From NCBI GenBank assembly GCA_000231825.2, contig JH720347.1:248001-312000 (forward strand): DNA of 64,000 bases, given 5' to 3'. The notes under the pieces are model-generated. The model searched no databases. It worked only from the letters and a program-made list of their open reading frames with translations, and was not told where the DNA came from. Position numbers and translations under genes: made by a program. The DNA comes from Tetrahymena elliotti 4EA (taxonomy: Eukaryota > Ciliophora > Oligohymenophorea > Hymenostomatida > Tetrahymenidae). Shown here one piece after another: positions 38,091 to 51,154 of the stretch. Positions within the stretch are counted from its first letter, which is position 1. Each line of letters opens with the position of its first letter.

Positions 38091-39641
38091 TTGTTAGTCT
38101 AAATTGTTATTGTTTAAATGTTTTGATATTTTATGGCTAATACATTTAAAAATTCAAATCAAACGAAAAATTCTTTTAAAAAGATTAAGAAGACAAAAAT
38201 ACTTATTCTATTCAAAGATCTCTTTATGTTAAAAATGATTTTAATTGCAGATAGTTAGTGTTAGATTTTTGATGTTCTGAATTTGTAAGTAAAAAGTAAT
38301 ATCAAATGTGACGAAAATACTTATTATATCCTAATAAATAATAAATTAAAAGAAGAAATTTTTTAGTCTATTTTATCAAAAATTTCTTATGCTGTCCTTA
38401 TCCTTTAATCCTTTCTATTATGAAAATAATAAACACTTTCTATTACAAGAAAAATCTTTTCATTTAGATATTATAGAAATGAGAAGGATTCTGTTTGTGT
38501 TGAAGGCAATATATTGTACACTTAAAATATTTCTTAGCCTTTTCAATTATTTAAAAAGTTGCATTTAAATTACGAAAAGTAAGAAAAGCTTATTTATTCT
38601 ACTGTTCAATATTTATTAATTCAAGTAAAAGAAAATAAGATAATAAAATATCCTTTTTGTTTTATAATTTTTAGTTTTTATTTTGAGGTAAAATGATTCA
38701 GAGTATTTGAGAGAGAGCTTTATCGTAATCTCTATTTGAGTTTTTTTAAAAATGACTCCTTTAAACTATTAGAAAAAACTTAAAAATAACTTAAATTAGA
38801 AGAAAAAAAGTTAGTAAAATACTTAAAGAGACAATAAATTTTTTAGAAGTAACACATATCAGATAATATAGGCTTACAAATATAATAATTAAGTAAGTTT
38901 TTGAACTCACTTCATTCTAATCTTAAGGAGAATAAATATGAGATGTGCAATTTAAATTTCTTCTGAAGAATTTGAAGAAAATATCATTTATTTAAATGGG
39001 AAACAAGGAAAAGCCAGAACATTCTGCAAATTTTATTTATTACAAATATATTTCAAAATGAAAATAAATAAAATTAATAATTTTATTCTATGTTTTTTTT
39101 AACTTTGCTTAGATCGAACTAACCATACTTAAAGTTAAATTTCTGTTTGTTTTGTTTTAGGCTTCGAATCATCAGAAAGAAGTCAATTCAAATGAGATTG
39201 TATAAATTTTAAAAAAATAGCTAGCTAGCTAGTTCTTAATTTCCCAAAATCTAATTACTGAAATATTCTATTGCTGGTTGGTTAAATGCGTGTTTATTTG
39301 ATTATATTTCTTGAGATTACACATATTTAAAAATTAATATTATTCATTCTTTGATTATTTTATTTATTGACATGCCTAACATCATTGTAAATAATATATG
39401 TTCAGCAAAACAAATATCTTTTTTCATTTTCAAATTTCATAAATTTCCAAATCTTAAAGTAAGTACATTTTCAAACCTCCAAAAAGTATCGCTTGTTACT
39501 TAAAATAACCTCAAATTTATTTCTACTTTGATTAAGCTTAGTATGTTTCAAGCTTTACATTTTGTCTCACGCATTTTTAAATTATTTATGAAAGCTGATT
39601 GTATCTTATTTTAGATATCAAATATATTTAAAAACCTTACT
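38091..39641. other. Gene-poor stretch upstream of the DHHC gene
   Basis: A/T-rich. Two coding-like pieces stand out on the plus strand: a Lys/Gln-rich frame starting at ATG 38751 (MTPLNYQKKLKNNLNQKK) that ends at a GTAAGT donor near 38893, and a frame around 38938-39030 with SSEEFEENIIYLNGKQGKAR. I could not splice them into one frame without assumptions, so no gene is called. Confidence 0.3.
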
Positions 39642-40133
39642 TCAGATTTTGTATGCAGTGATGTCTATCTCAAATAATAAAAATAAATAAATAAATAAAA
39701 AAGACGTTCTTTCTTTTTTGTAATTAATTTCAAAAATATTTTGAGGAAAATGGCAAATCTTAAATGTGAGAAAATTATTAATAAAATTTTGAGTATAAAT
39801 AACTTGATACATAAAACATTTTCTTAGTAATTTAAACCTTTGGAAGGGTAAGGGTGTTCTGTGGTGCTAAACACACTATTTATTGCTATTCAAGCAATTT
39901 TTTAAAAATTGCGTTCCTCTCTGATATTCTGACAGGACCTTATAAGTATCTGTAGTATTTCTAATTACTGCCTTTGTGTTCTACAGAAATTAAATTAATT
40001 ACATGCTAAATTTATATCAAATGATAAAGCTTTTAATTGAGATCTATTATTGTAGAATTATATTTGATCTAATCACCCTTAAGCCTCTTTTTTTTCCTTT
40101 TTCTGCTTGGTCATATGACATCGTATCTGGCAT
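39642..40133 (-). CDS. Candidate two-exon small gene
   Basis: An island of higher G+C in gene-poor DNA. Exon 1 (40077-40133) encodes MPDTMSYDQAEKGKKRGLR. A 96-nt intron with a weak GTGATT donor and a good CTGTAG acceptor joins in phase 0 to a frame beginning NTKAVIRNTTDTYKVLSEYQ, which stays open to TGA 39642-39644 (131 aa). The first 65 residues of exon 2 look protein-like; the C-terminal third is A/T-driven and may be untranslated or spliced differently. No domain recognised. Confidence 0.3.
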
Positions 40134-41418
40134 CTTATGCGCTTAATAAATATTTTCTATTTCAAAAATATTTACAGTGAAATATTATTTGCTAAAACGC
40201 GAAGTTCTTATTGTCCAGTAATTATTTACAAAAGTATTTAGTTTTGTCAAAAAACTCAATTAATTAAATTTTTTAATTATTCGAAAGCTTGAAAAGTTGA
40301 TGAATTAATTACTTTTAATTGATCAGTATTTTTATTGTTTCAATAAATCAACAATTAATTTTTTTTTTATTATCAAAATTGACAAATACTCTTCAAAGAT
40401 GAACAAGCTGCAGGTCCAAAAACTCAAAGCAACAAGTCCTGCCGTCATAAGATGATCTACTTGGGAGTTAATAGAGCTATTGATAAGGAAAAAAGAAGGG
40501 GCGGGGAGAAAATTTAAAGGAAAAAACTTCAAAAAACTCTTTGAATAATAATTTGAAAAATAAAGAAAGTGGTAGGGTAAATTATATTTCGTGGTGGAAA
40601 ATAAATAAATTACTCAATACGATTGATTTTTACAGATCTAATATATAAAATCTGCTTAGAATATCTGTATTGTATTTTACAGAATAATTAGAATTAATAT
40701 TCTTATTTTTTATATTTAGCCATATAAATTTCTTCAGTAGAATCTTACAATCGAATCAGTAAATGTGTGAAATTAGCATTTAGCGTCTCCATTTGTTATT
40801 TACCTCATTATCTCTCTAAAAATAGTAAAACTCTAACCTTTTTATTTTACAGAAGTGATTTGATATAAGCAATAGTTAAAATTTCCAAATAGAGTCGAAG
40901 TCATGTATTTTATTATTAATTTTGATGCTTCATACAGAGTTTTTGTATGTGTCAAATCAATCTTTTTTTAGAGTTTATTTATTCATACCTTTCTGGCAAT
41001 CATATAAGAAAGCGAGTAATCAATAAAAAAATAGCAAGGAGTAAATCAAATTAAAATTTTTTTTTTTGAAAAAAGAGGAAGGGGTAGAAATTTTATTTGT
41101 TTTGATTTTTAACAATTAAATTAAAATAGGATATATTTTTTTAAACCGCTTGGGTAAAATTAATAAAGTGTTAACTTATTTGTTATTTGATATTTTAATT
41201 CATTTATAGATTTTCTGCCTCTGTTTTTTGTAATTCATTAATTAATAATGGGAAAGTAAATAACAATCCTAAAAATCACTTGATATCAAACCTTCGCATT
41301 GGCATTCGAAAATAATAATTATTTAATTCATAAAAATTATTAATATTTTTACTACCCAAATAAAAAAAAAAATAATAACATAATCAATTCATATCTTCAA
41401 ACAATAATTTATTTAAAA
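40134..41418. other. Gene-poor stretch with G-rich tracts
   Basis: Contains a locally G+C-richer patch at 40390-40510 in which both strands have protein-like but unassignable frames, ending in GGGGCGGGG (40498-40506), and a polypurine tract GAAAAAAGAGGAAGGGGTAG at about 41068-41086. No gene could be supported. Confidence 0.4.
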
Positions 41419-41733
41419 ATGGGTAAATAACAACTTATTTTTCATTCTTCTTCTGAAGAAAAACCCAAACAATATGGCTTACAAAAATTCATTTCAAAGA
41501 AGGACGGCTTTGCTATTCCTTTAAACAAAAAGAGATTCTAAAAATTAGAAATCGTTGCTCAAGAATTAGAAGAAATATACAAATCAATGATTTGCTCTAA
41601 CTAGAGCTTTACTTGTCTCTCTACTAAGAGCTCTATCGAAAGTTTCGATAAATGCCCTGAAGATAAATGTCTTTCTCTCTAAAATGATGAAGATGATGAT
41701 GAACCTATCTATTCATCTTTTGATCTTGAATGA
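41419..41733 (+). CDS. Small protein of unknown function, 104 aa
   Basis: Single exon from ATG 41419 to TGA 41731-41733. The A-rich leader ATTTAAAAATGGG fits ciliate start sites, and codon use is less A/T-driven than the surroundings. The protein is polar, with a basic N-terminal half (KKDGFAIPLNKKRFQKLE), a helical piece (VAQELEEIYKSM), a Ser/Cys-rich middle (SFTCLSTKSSIESF) and an acidic tail (NDEDDDEPIY). No signal peptide, membrane segment or known motif. It lies alone in a gene-poor zone. Confidence 0.65.
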
Positions 41734-42452
41734 ATAAAATAAATTAAAACATTTAAATTGAACTTTTGTAATAGAATCTAGTTGATTGTCAGAGTTCGTT
41801 GATGCTATTTTTATATTCATCAAATCTGATTTATTGCTGTCTATACCTAGTTCAGTTTAATAATAATATAAGCGCTTATCTTGTCTAATTCCTACTTTAC
41901 TTTCGTAAAGTGATAAATCATCTAATTAATTAATAACTAACTAACAAATAGATAAATTATAAATTATAAATAAATGAATGAATTCACTTAATTTAAATAA
42001 ATTTACTTTGACAAATAATAGTAATCAAAATCCATTATTAAAACTTAATAAACAAAAAACAATCAAACAAACAAATAATAAAATAATAAATATCAAATCC
42101 TTTTCTAATCAAGTATATAAATACTAACCAAATCATGTAAAACACATATTAATAATTTAATAACAAACAGATTGTGATGGGTCACCCAACCTATCATTTT
42201 TTGATAAGCAATTCATTTTTAGATATATCAAAACTAATATTAACCAATAACTAATTTTTCTTTTGCTCATAAGTTGGAAGCTTTTTCAAACTTAATAAAT
42301 AATCAAGCTTATTTTTATTTTTGGGACCAGCCTAAATAATTTATTGATTATTTGATTAAATAAAATAAAAATGCATAATATAATGACCTACTAAAAAATA
42401 ATGTAATCGCAATTTAATTTTCTTTTAACACACTACTTGAATCCAGAGAAAT

Positions 42453-42767
42453 ATGAATGCAAATAAATCAGCCACTATCTACTAAATGATTTCAATCTGC
42501 AGATATTTCTCAAGAGAGTTAAAGAGTAAAGTTTTAGAAGATTTTCATTATTATGAGCAAAATAAAAATGACTCTAAAAGTCAAACCAAACCCCCCCAAA
42601 AAAAAAACAACTAAACTATTCTTTACAAGATAAACCAATCCAACCATAATTAAATACACAAACTAAATATTCCAATATATCAAATTATAATTTATTATAT
42701 AATTATTCTATTTCAATCATCCTTCTGTATCTTAGCCATTCTCCATATATTCATAGTATTTGTCTGA
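42453..42767 (+). CDS. Candidate small protein with hydrophobic C-terminus, 104 aa
   Basis: ATG 42453 opens 105 codons to TGA 42765-42767. The N-terminal half is polar (NANKSATIYQMISICRYFS, then RELKSKVLEDFHYYEQ). It contains a C7-A10 run (42591-42607) read as Pro-Pro-Gln-Lys-Lys. The last 35 residues are strongly hydrophobic (IIIYYIIILFQSSFCILAIL), compatible with a C-terminal membrane anchor, though an A/T-rich 3' region read as codons would look the same. Confidence 0.4.
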
Positions 42768-45700
42768 ACTATAATTTTTCTTTTCAAGTCTCACTCTAAA
42801 TATTATCTCTATCAATCAATTGGTTTTTGCATAAGAGTTTGTCAGTATGTACTGATGGACTCCTCAGTTTTATTAATTTTAGAATAATTAAATGTAAAAA
42901 TATTTACCTCACATTTAGATGAGAGTAACAAAAAATTTGAAGGCTTTAATTTATTATTTCCTTTTTACTTTAAGAGAAAAAAAGGTAGAAATAAATTAAG
43001 AAAACAAAAAGGTAAAGCAGTATTAAAAAATAGGCTACGAGTTCCTTTTAAAATATTCATGCTTTTTTATAAAATAAATTGTAACTTTAATTTCATAATC
43101 AACTAATTGCAAAAATTTTAATTACAATTTTAACATTCGTAATAATATGCTTCAAATTAAAAAAAAAATTATGTTTTGAAAAATAATCTTAAATTACATT
43201 TAAATTCATAAAAAATTGAAAAATCAGAATAATCTTCTCAAATAAATTTCCTTCTAGCAGAAGCAGCAGTTTTTGAAGAAAAATCATATTTATTCTATTT
43301 CTTTTAATCAGCCTTAGTATTCCCGAAATATTTAACTTTTAATAATATGAAGTGGTAAGTTGAATTTCATTCACTTAAATTTCTTAGTATTTTTGTTGAT
43401 GGGAGAATTTTATTTTCTATTTTGATGTTTAGGGATACATTAAAAAGTGATATCAATCAAATCATATATGATAAAATACAATTATTTTCCGAGTGTTTTT
43501 ATTAAAAGTAACCTTAGGATTTTTACTCAAGAGTGATTAAGTAAAATAAAGCCCTATTAAAATTTAAAATAATCTGCAAAAATAGCAAATATCCTTAGTC
43601 TTGAGGATACAAATTAAGAATTTATCGTCTTATCTATTTCCTTTCTGAATGGTAGTAAAGATATAATCTTTACTCTCAAAAAGAAGAGTAAACAAAACAA
43701 AGAAGCAGTAACAATTAATATTTATCATTCGAACTCAAAAAAATCAATTAATAAATGACTTCTAAATAATCCTTGAAAAATTATAGAACTAATTAGCTTA
43801 CATATGCTAGCTTAATCATACATACTATCACAAATAAGCAAAATTGTTTTCAAGAATAACTAAAGTTTTTTAAAACTTCTCAAATTGGGAGCGAACCGAT
43901 GTTAATAAAATGAAAAGCCCTTACTAAGAGCTAATTTTTTGATCTAATTTAAATAAATAAATTTACAATAGAAAACACTATTAGATATTATTAAATATTT
44001 TTTATCATCCAAACGACAATATATTTGCTTTATTTGTCTATAAAATGATCAATCAAAATTTTTTTCTAATTAGTCAGAACTATAAGCATAGAAAATTTCA
44101 TGCAATTCTTTACATTTTCTCTGATGAAAGATAAAAACTTGTAAAGAAGCAAAAAAATCTCTTTTGGCGGATTTCAAATATTCTTAAAATCTAATAAATT
44201 GTAAGGCTAATTAATCAAAAATAGAGGCATCTTTAAATTAAAAAGACCTATGCAAAAGTTTATTATTGCATTCAAATGACATGGTCTTTATGCACTTGTT
44301 ATCAGCTTACAATCCCCAGAAATAATTTAAAAATAATTAAGTAGATCTTATTTAAATGATCTCCAAAAAGAAGTAATAATGTAATGTAAAAATTTGAGCT
44401 ATATCTTTATTAATTCCAATTATTATTATTAAAGAGTTATTTTACATCACAATTTCAATTATTTGTAACCGTAATACCTTAAAGTTGATAGCCAACTCTC
44501 TTTATCAAGTCTATTTTTGAAGGACTAAATTCTCCTTAATTAAAGTAACTTAAAAAAATTAAGAATTTAGATTTAGATTCCTTCTATTTTGAATAAATAT
44601 ATGCAAAAAATATGGCTAAAATTCATTTTTACAAAATAAAAATTATCTAAAAATTGTTGGTTTTTATTGCATAAAGTAACACTTATTCACTTCTCTGCAT
44701 ACTATAGAGTTAAATCCTCAATTATTAAGGATAATATAAGAATTTGAACAAGTAACAATTAATTAGAAAGTTTGTTATAAATCAATGCATGACTAAGTAT
44801 ATAGAATATTTTTTAGCAAAATTTAATTTTGGATTGGGTATATAAAGAAAAGAGTAGAGCATTTTAATTTACTTGCCTTTTTTTTGTAATAGTTGGAAAT
44901 ATCTTTTAGATCATAGAAATAATAGAAGGAAAGACGCAATTTCTATCCAAGATAATACAATCATTTTCGTAATCAAATTGTAACTTTACACTGTGGATGG
45001 CAAATTATGTTTACTGTTGCAGTTTGATTTAATTTTTTAAGGAGTGTTTGAATATTAAGTACTTGAATTCAGTTAATAAATATCTTTTTTTTTATTAAGA
45101 TAAATTATAGATACTTCTCACAATATCTTTAGATGATTAGATAAAAATCAAGCATATCCAATCAAAATAAAACATAGATAAAAGAAATTTTATTAAGCAA
45201 TATTAATCAATAGCTATTTAATTTTGTAAAAATCCATTAATTAAATACGAAAGTTAAAATATAAGTGAGCACTTTATTAATAATCCACAATTAACAACAT
45301 AATAATAAAAGCTATGTTGTCCGAATACCAGTCTTTTTAAATTACGAAGTACATTTAAAATATTTAAGAAATAAACGAGCCAGCCTATAAAAAAGTTTTT
45401 TGTAATGATATAATAAATGACTCGGATAAAGACTTAGTGACAATAGTTAAGTGAGTGTAAAAATTTATGGCTTTCAGCTAATATGTAAAATCTCGAAATA
45501 TTTGGAAAGTGTAAGTAATGATATTTATCGCTAATTTGATATAATCCCTCCCCTTTTCAGAAAATATTAGTCCCCTCCTAAATATTACGATCTTTAAAAA
45601 CTTATCTTTAATATTATATACACTTACTTAGTTCCTTCAAAAAAGGACAAATAAATTTTTTTTTGGATAGCAAGCATTATACAGATTTATAACTTTTTGC

Positions 45701-48700
45701 TTTTCTTTGCTTTTCCTCAAGTAAAATTTTAAATTATTTGAGATTTCTTCTGTTTACATATAAATACCTTTGCCAACACAACAACCCAATAAAAATTAAA
45801 AACATAAAATTTTATTTTTTTATTTTCTCAACAGAGCAATCAAGATCTAAAAACCAATAAAAATGTTAAAAATATATTATTTTTTTTATCCAACACAAAA
45901 TGATTAGTTATTTTTGTCTCGGAAAAGAATATTTTTACATGTAACTTTTATAGCTTGTTACTTGTGATGACTGTAAATCAAGCCTACTAAGTAAGCAAAA
46001 AAGCTAGTCTATTATGATCTAATTTTTATTTTTGGGGATAAATAAGCTGAAGATTATCTGTCAAATTTCTTTCAATTTCTATTCAAATAATATTTAATTT
46101 ATTTAAGAGAAGATATCATATGCAAAATTTAAAACTTTGTAACCTTTTTAATTTTTTGCTTTCTAATGGAAATTAATCATCAATTCAATCAATTCAGAAA
46201 ATAGAACTTTTTTCCCATGAAATTTCTGTAAAAAACATCACATCAAAAAAGTTTTGCTATCAAATTTGATCAATCACCTCTGATTTCACTTACGTTACTA
46301 CCTAGTATTATCGTAATCTATTCATTCCTCAGTAAAAAGTAAATACTAATAAACTATATTGTATCTCTTACAATACATAAATAATTCTTTTATTACATGC
46401 TATGCCTTATTTATACTTGATCTTTTATTTTTCATTTTTCATTACACTCTGAAAATATTCTTAGAAAAATAAAAGAAAATTTTTTGATAGAATTAGACAA
46501 TAAAATTTATATAAGTAGAAAAATAAATTAGCAAAAATTGAACAAGAGAGCTAAAATTGTTGGAGTAAATTAATATGCTTCATAATATGAAAGCTAACTG
46601 ATTGTTGTTAATTTAATTTAGAACAGTTACTTAAATTTAATACTAGAAGATATCTTTTTTTCTTATTAACTCTTTGTATTTTTTGTATATTGATTTCTTT
46701 TATTATTTAATACCAAGTTAAATTGCTAACAATTAGAATGAGTTAATAATATTCTAGTAAAAAATGTAATGCAAAAAATTTTTAAGCATTTGTAATCAAA
46801 ATTAAATTAGATTTTTTCTCAGATCCAAACATAGATTAAAAGTATAGAATAATTCGGAATATTTCTTAGTGTAAATTAATATCTTCAAAAAGTAAGATAT
46901 AATTTTAGCCACGCACTATAATATATTTTCAATTTAATCTAAATCATTTAATCGAAATGAAGAATCCAAATTAATTTAGAGAAAGGATAAAATAGTAATA
47001 GCTTTTTTAAAATATTCATAAAATTAACCTAAATAATCATTTTAATTAATATTTTTCTCCATAAATACTCTTATTGGAAAAATATTTTATTTAATAGTAA
47101 GGATTGATTGCAGAAGTTTTTAAATTAAAAAAAGCAAAAATTTGTATAAATATTTTCTTCAACTCTTCTCAATCAATTCAATTAAATTTATACTCTACAC
47201 CTTAAGTAGTAAACAAGAGCAATTAAAATTTAACTAAAATTGTTGAGCTAAAAATATGCATTTAGAAGAAAACATAAGAAATATAAAATATTGATAGAAT
47301 TACAAAGAATAGAAAAAAAATATAGAAAATATAAAAAATACAATTATAATGTGATTTATTATATTAATTAATTCTTTCTTTCTTATTTTCATCTATACAT
47401 GAACCTTATTACTGAACCAAAAGTTAAAGAAAAAGCTTAACTGAATACAAAAAACTTTAAGAGAGAAAAAAATTAAACTGACAAGATATTTGCACAGCGT
47501 TAAATTAAGTAATAAAGTAGTCAGAAGCCACAAAACTCCTAGAAGTATATTAATAAAAAAGAAATTTGAATGTAATACATTAAATAAATTAAAATAGCAT
47601 GAATGATTATATCTTTTCTTATTGATAAGATACGATTTCAAAATTTTGTCTATTTGTAAGTAGATTTCTTCTTAAAATATGAATTATATTGTCAATTTAA
47701 GCAATAAATTTTAAGAATATGAAAAAAATAGTTTCATATTCAATATTTTAAGTGGATTATTTTTTATTTATTTTTAAATTCATTAATTGCGTTGGGTATA
47801 AATTAAGTAGGAACTGATAGGTAGAAAATTATAAACAAGACTTATCATTTTGAATTCTTATTTGGTTCAATACGTTCAAGCTAATTTCTACTTATAGAAT
47901 TTATCACAAATAAGCATTTTTTTTTGATCTGAGAAGAACCCAGGTTTGTTGAACTTTTTTATTACGAGTATGTTTTAAGTTAAATAAATATAGTTTAAAT
48001 ATTATCAGAATCTATGTGTCGGTCTTGTTAAATTTAAATTTTATTACTAGGTGCATCTAAATCAAAAATTCAAAGATATTTATTTGAATTAAAGATACGC
48101 GTTTCTTTATTGTAAGAATAATCTTTAAATTTCTAAAAAGATACAAGATTTAAATAATTTAATCAGTGAATTATTTAATATATTTGAACTAAGAGCATAA
48201 AAAATGTCTGAAAAAGGAAATAAGCATTTGTTATTAATAACCAAATTCTTTTTATTGCAAACTACTTAATTAATTTTATATCTAATATTATATATAATGT
48301 TAATACTTATGTTTTGAAATTATAATTATTATTTTCTCTCACAAGAATTAACTTTTAATGTGTATTTCTTTCTTAACACCTATTCATTTCTGATAGTTTT
48401 TAGCATTTTATCTTAAAAGATACTAGAAATCAAATTTAGGAGTTGAAAAAGATACTATTACTTTTAACAAGATACCTGCTACTATCTGTTTAATAAAAAG
48501 ATATAATTTTATTAGGATAAAAATTCCTCTCTCATTATTTCTATGCTAAAATAATTTATGACAACGCTGTGTGTTAAATTTTCGTTTTTTGATATAAAGT
48601 CGATTTTTCACTTAGCACCAGCTGGTGTAATTTTAGGAAACAGACTTTTTATGATAAATGGAAAATAAAACTAAATTTATGAAATTAAATATTAAAAATG

Positions 48701-49287
48701 TTGAGATAAAAATAGCTTTTAATTTCTCTTCAATTTTCTCTCTTTTTTGCTAAATTTGTGTATACCCACGATACAGATCGCAATTTTCTGATATGAGCCT
48801 ACAAAAAATCAAATTATGTTGAAATTCTTATTTTAGGTACTTTAAGAGATTTGCATATGATTTGTGGGGGTTTATGAATTCAGGTGGATGCTATAAAAAT
48901 CAAGGCAAACCATTTAAATTATGGGGGTTTATATAAGCAAATTTTACTTATTCAAGCCTTAATTAAACACAAGCTGACCCCCATTCAGTTTTAATTTTAA
49001 TTTACATGAAAATTAATTAATTTTTCCTTTTCTTACTATTATTTTTCTTAAAGATTCTTCTTTCTTTTTTAATTAAATTTCATTTGGAGGAGAAAAAGAG
49101 GGGAGGGGGCCTTTCAGTATTTTAATATATCTGAAAATCAAGAAGTTGATTTCACTATAAATTAAAAAAATACAAAAAAATCAAAAAAAGCAATAATATT
49201 AAAAAAATAACTAATCAAAAAACTCTTTAATATCAACAACAATATATTCAAAATTATATAAGTACTAAATATATAAACTCACATAAA
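42768..49287. other. 6.5-kb gene-poor region
   Basis: No coding frame I can support. Features above background: paired pyrimidine tracts CCCTCCCCTTTT and TCCCCTCC (45546-45579); two copies of GGGGGTTTAT at about 48865 and 48923 with an opposing GACCCCCATT near 48977; and a purine tract GGAGGAGAAAAAGAGGGG, then AGGGGG (49086-49109), shortly before the next small gene. The length without genes is unusual for a ciliate macronuclear chromosome. Confidence 0.5.
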
Positions 49288-49644
49288 ATGACTCGTGTTT
49301 CTGACTCCTGCAACTAACAAGCTGAACTCATCATGAAAAATAAGATCTTTATAGCTATCAAGAAATCAATTACTAAAGAAGGAAAGGATGGCATGGTCTT
49401 TGAAAGAATTGAAGAAGAAGACTCTGAATGCTTCTACTCCTCCAACTTCAATGGAGAATAATAAAAAATGAATGCTGAACCATAATAAAATGAATAGCCC
49501 AAATACAACTTCAAAAAGCCTCTTGATAAGAGCAGAATAAGAAAAATGAATGCCTTGGCTGGTGAATTAAACTAATTATTCGCTGAATTAAAGGAATCAG
49601 CTCCCATTAAAAGAAGAAGAAAAATGACTATTTACAGCCTTTGA
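49288..49644 (+). CDS. Small charged protein of unknown function, 118 aa
   Basis: Single exon of 119 codons, ATG 49288 preceded by ACTCACATAAA, TGA 49642-49644. Codon use is noticeably richer in C and G at third positions than the flanks, as in well-expressed ciliate genes. The protein has MTRVSDSCNQQAELIMKNK at the N-terminus, an acidic stretch (VFERIEEEDSECFYSS), a Gln-rich linker (TAA-encoded), a helical segment (MNALAGELNQLFAELKE) and a basic tail (SAPIKRRRKMTIYSL). No membrane segment and no family recognised; the RRRK cluster could be a nuclear signal. Confidence 0.7.
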
Positions 49645-50888
49645 AAAACATTAAATACAAATATAAATTTGAGTTATCTTTAGCTTCTACTAAGATACAC
49701 TTCCAAACATATATAATAACTCTTAAAGCTAAAAACATCTATTTAAAATAAAAATATACTTCCTACCTTCCTTGAATAATTACTAAGATATCCTTATATA
49801 TAACAATAATAATCATTTGAAAGTATCTTGCTTGAACTAACAAAAAAAAGATACATCTAAAAATTTAAATTAAAAACTTTTAAATCGTTTAGAAAGCGGT
49901 AATCTTTTACATCTTTCTAATTCAAACATTTTCTTTTATAAAATTAAATTTTAATAACTAACAACCAAAATTCCTATCAAACTAATAACACAACCCTCAC
50001 TCAAAACTTCTTTTTCTCTACTACGAAGAATTGAGTGTGCAAATAAAAAACGAAGATTTGTCTGATAAAAACCCAATTTTAATCAAATACTTTATAATAC
50101 ATACTAAATACTATCTTTTAATTTTCTTAACTGTTTATACTCCCTGAATGTTTATATTTTTATATTGTTTAAATTCCTTTCCATATTACTTCAATTAACA
50201 AATTAAAATTTCTCTTCAAATTCTATAAAAAACTAAATAATATAATTATGTTGTCACTTTAATCTTTGATTTCACTTTTTCTGACTCACTTTTTTAAAAA
50301 AATCCTCTCTCTTGGATATTTAAAACTTTAACACATATGAAAAAATTTTGGTGAGTCTTTTGAGAGAATGTTAAGCAAAATATTTGTTGAAAACTGTATT
50401 TCTGAAGTATTTCAAAAATAAAAGGTAAAATTTAAAGTCCAAAATGATCACAAAGCTAATAAATAATTCTATGTGGATATGTGGAGAATTTAAAAAAAAA
50501 ATGCAAACATATTATTGTCTTTGGACTCTTAAAATAAAAGAACAAAAAAAGTAAGAAAAAGAGATGTAAATTTATCTATTATTTAACCTATTAAATATAA
50601 AAATCTTAATTATCTATTAAGATAATAAAAAGAACCTAAAAATTATAAATCAACCCTATGTACTTTAGCTTAATTAAATATATATTTCAACTTTCTAATT
50701 AAATTTATACTTCCTAAGAAATACCGAGAGCATATCTAAGGCATCTAGCTTTTTAATAGAACAATCTACATTTTTCTAAATGATAAATTTTGTCTCTTTC
50801 ATTTAATTTTCTTTCTATTCTAACTTTTTTTTCATCGTTGGAGTAGCCTTGTTAATTTATCAAAATATTTGATTGTTTACCAAAAAAT
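49645..50888. other. Intergenic stretch
   Basis: A/T-rich, with mainly TAA/TAC-type trinucleotides; no gene, RNA or repeat that I can support. Confidence 0.45.
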
Positions 50889-51154
50889 ATGGAAAATGAA
50901 ACACATGAAATTTGTAAATTAAAATTAAAGTAAGTTGTGGCTGCAATTTAAAATTCTTGGTTTTCTTTCAATTTGGCAGACAAATAAAAAAAGTTATGGC
51001 AAAAAAAACAGAGTATTAAAGCCTTAACAGATTTCAAATTGAGGTAATTAAAGATAGTAGATGTGTAATGAAAAAATCAAATAAATAAAATACTTGCTTG
51101 GTTAAGAGATTATTCTTAGAAATTAAAATCAATATATTTTATCCCCACATATGA
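50889..51154 (+). CDS. Candidate small basic protein, spliced, 71 aa
   Basis: Exons 50889-50929 and 50980-51154 flank a 50-nt intron with a good GTAAGT donor and TTTGGCAG acceptor, in phase 2; the total is 72 codons including TGA. The product, MENETHEICKLKLKQIKKV onward, is basic and helical, with SLNRFQIEVIKDSRCVMKKS in the middle and FLEIKINIFYPHI at the end. I recognise no family. The canonical splice sites and uniform protein-like composition argue for a real gene. Confidence 0.45.

Noticed and set aside
39160..39175. GCTTCGAATCA resembling a tRNA T-arm
   Set aside because: No surrounding cloverleaf.
40332..40532. Minus-strand 66-codon hydrophobic frame and opposing plus-strand frames
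   Set aside because: Both strands look open in this G+C-richer patch; no splice sites, homology or codon bias decide between them.
43880..43935. tRNA-like B-box (GGTTCGCTCCC on the minus strand)
   Set aside because: No matching D arm, anticodon stem or acceptor stem could be folded around it.
47393..47641. Minus-strand 82-codon hydrophobic frame
   Set aside because: Leu/Phe/Ile-rich composition expected from A/T-rich DNA; no start context, splice sites or motif.
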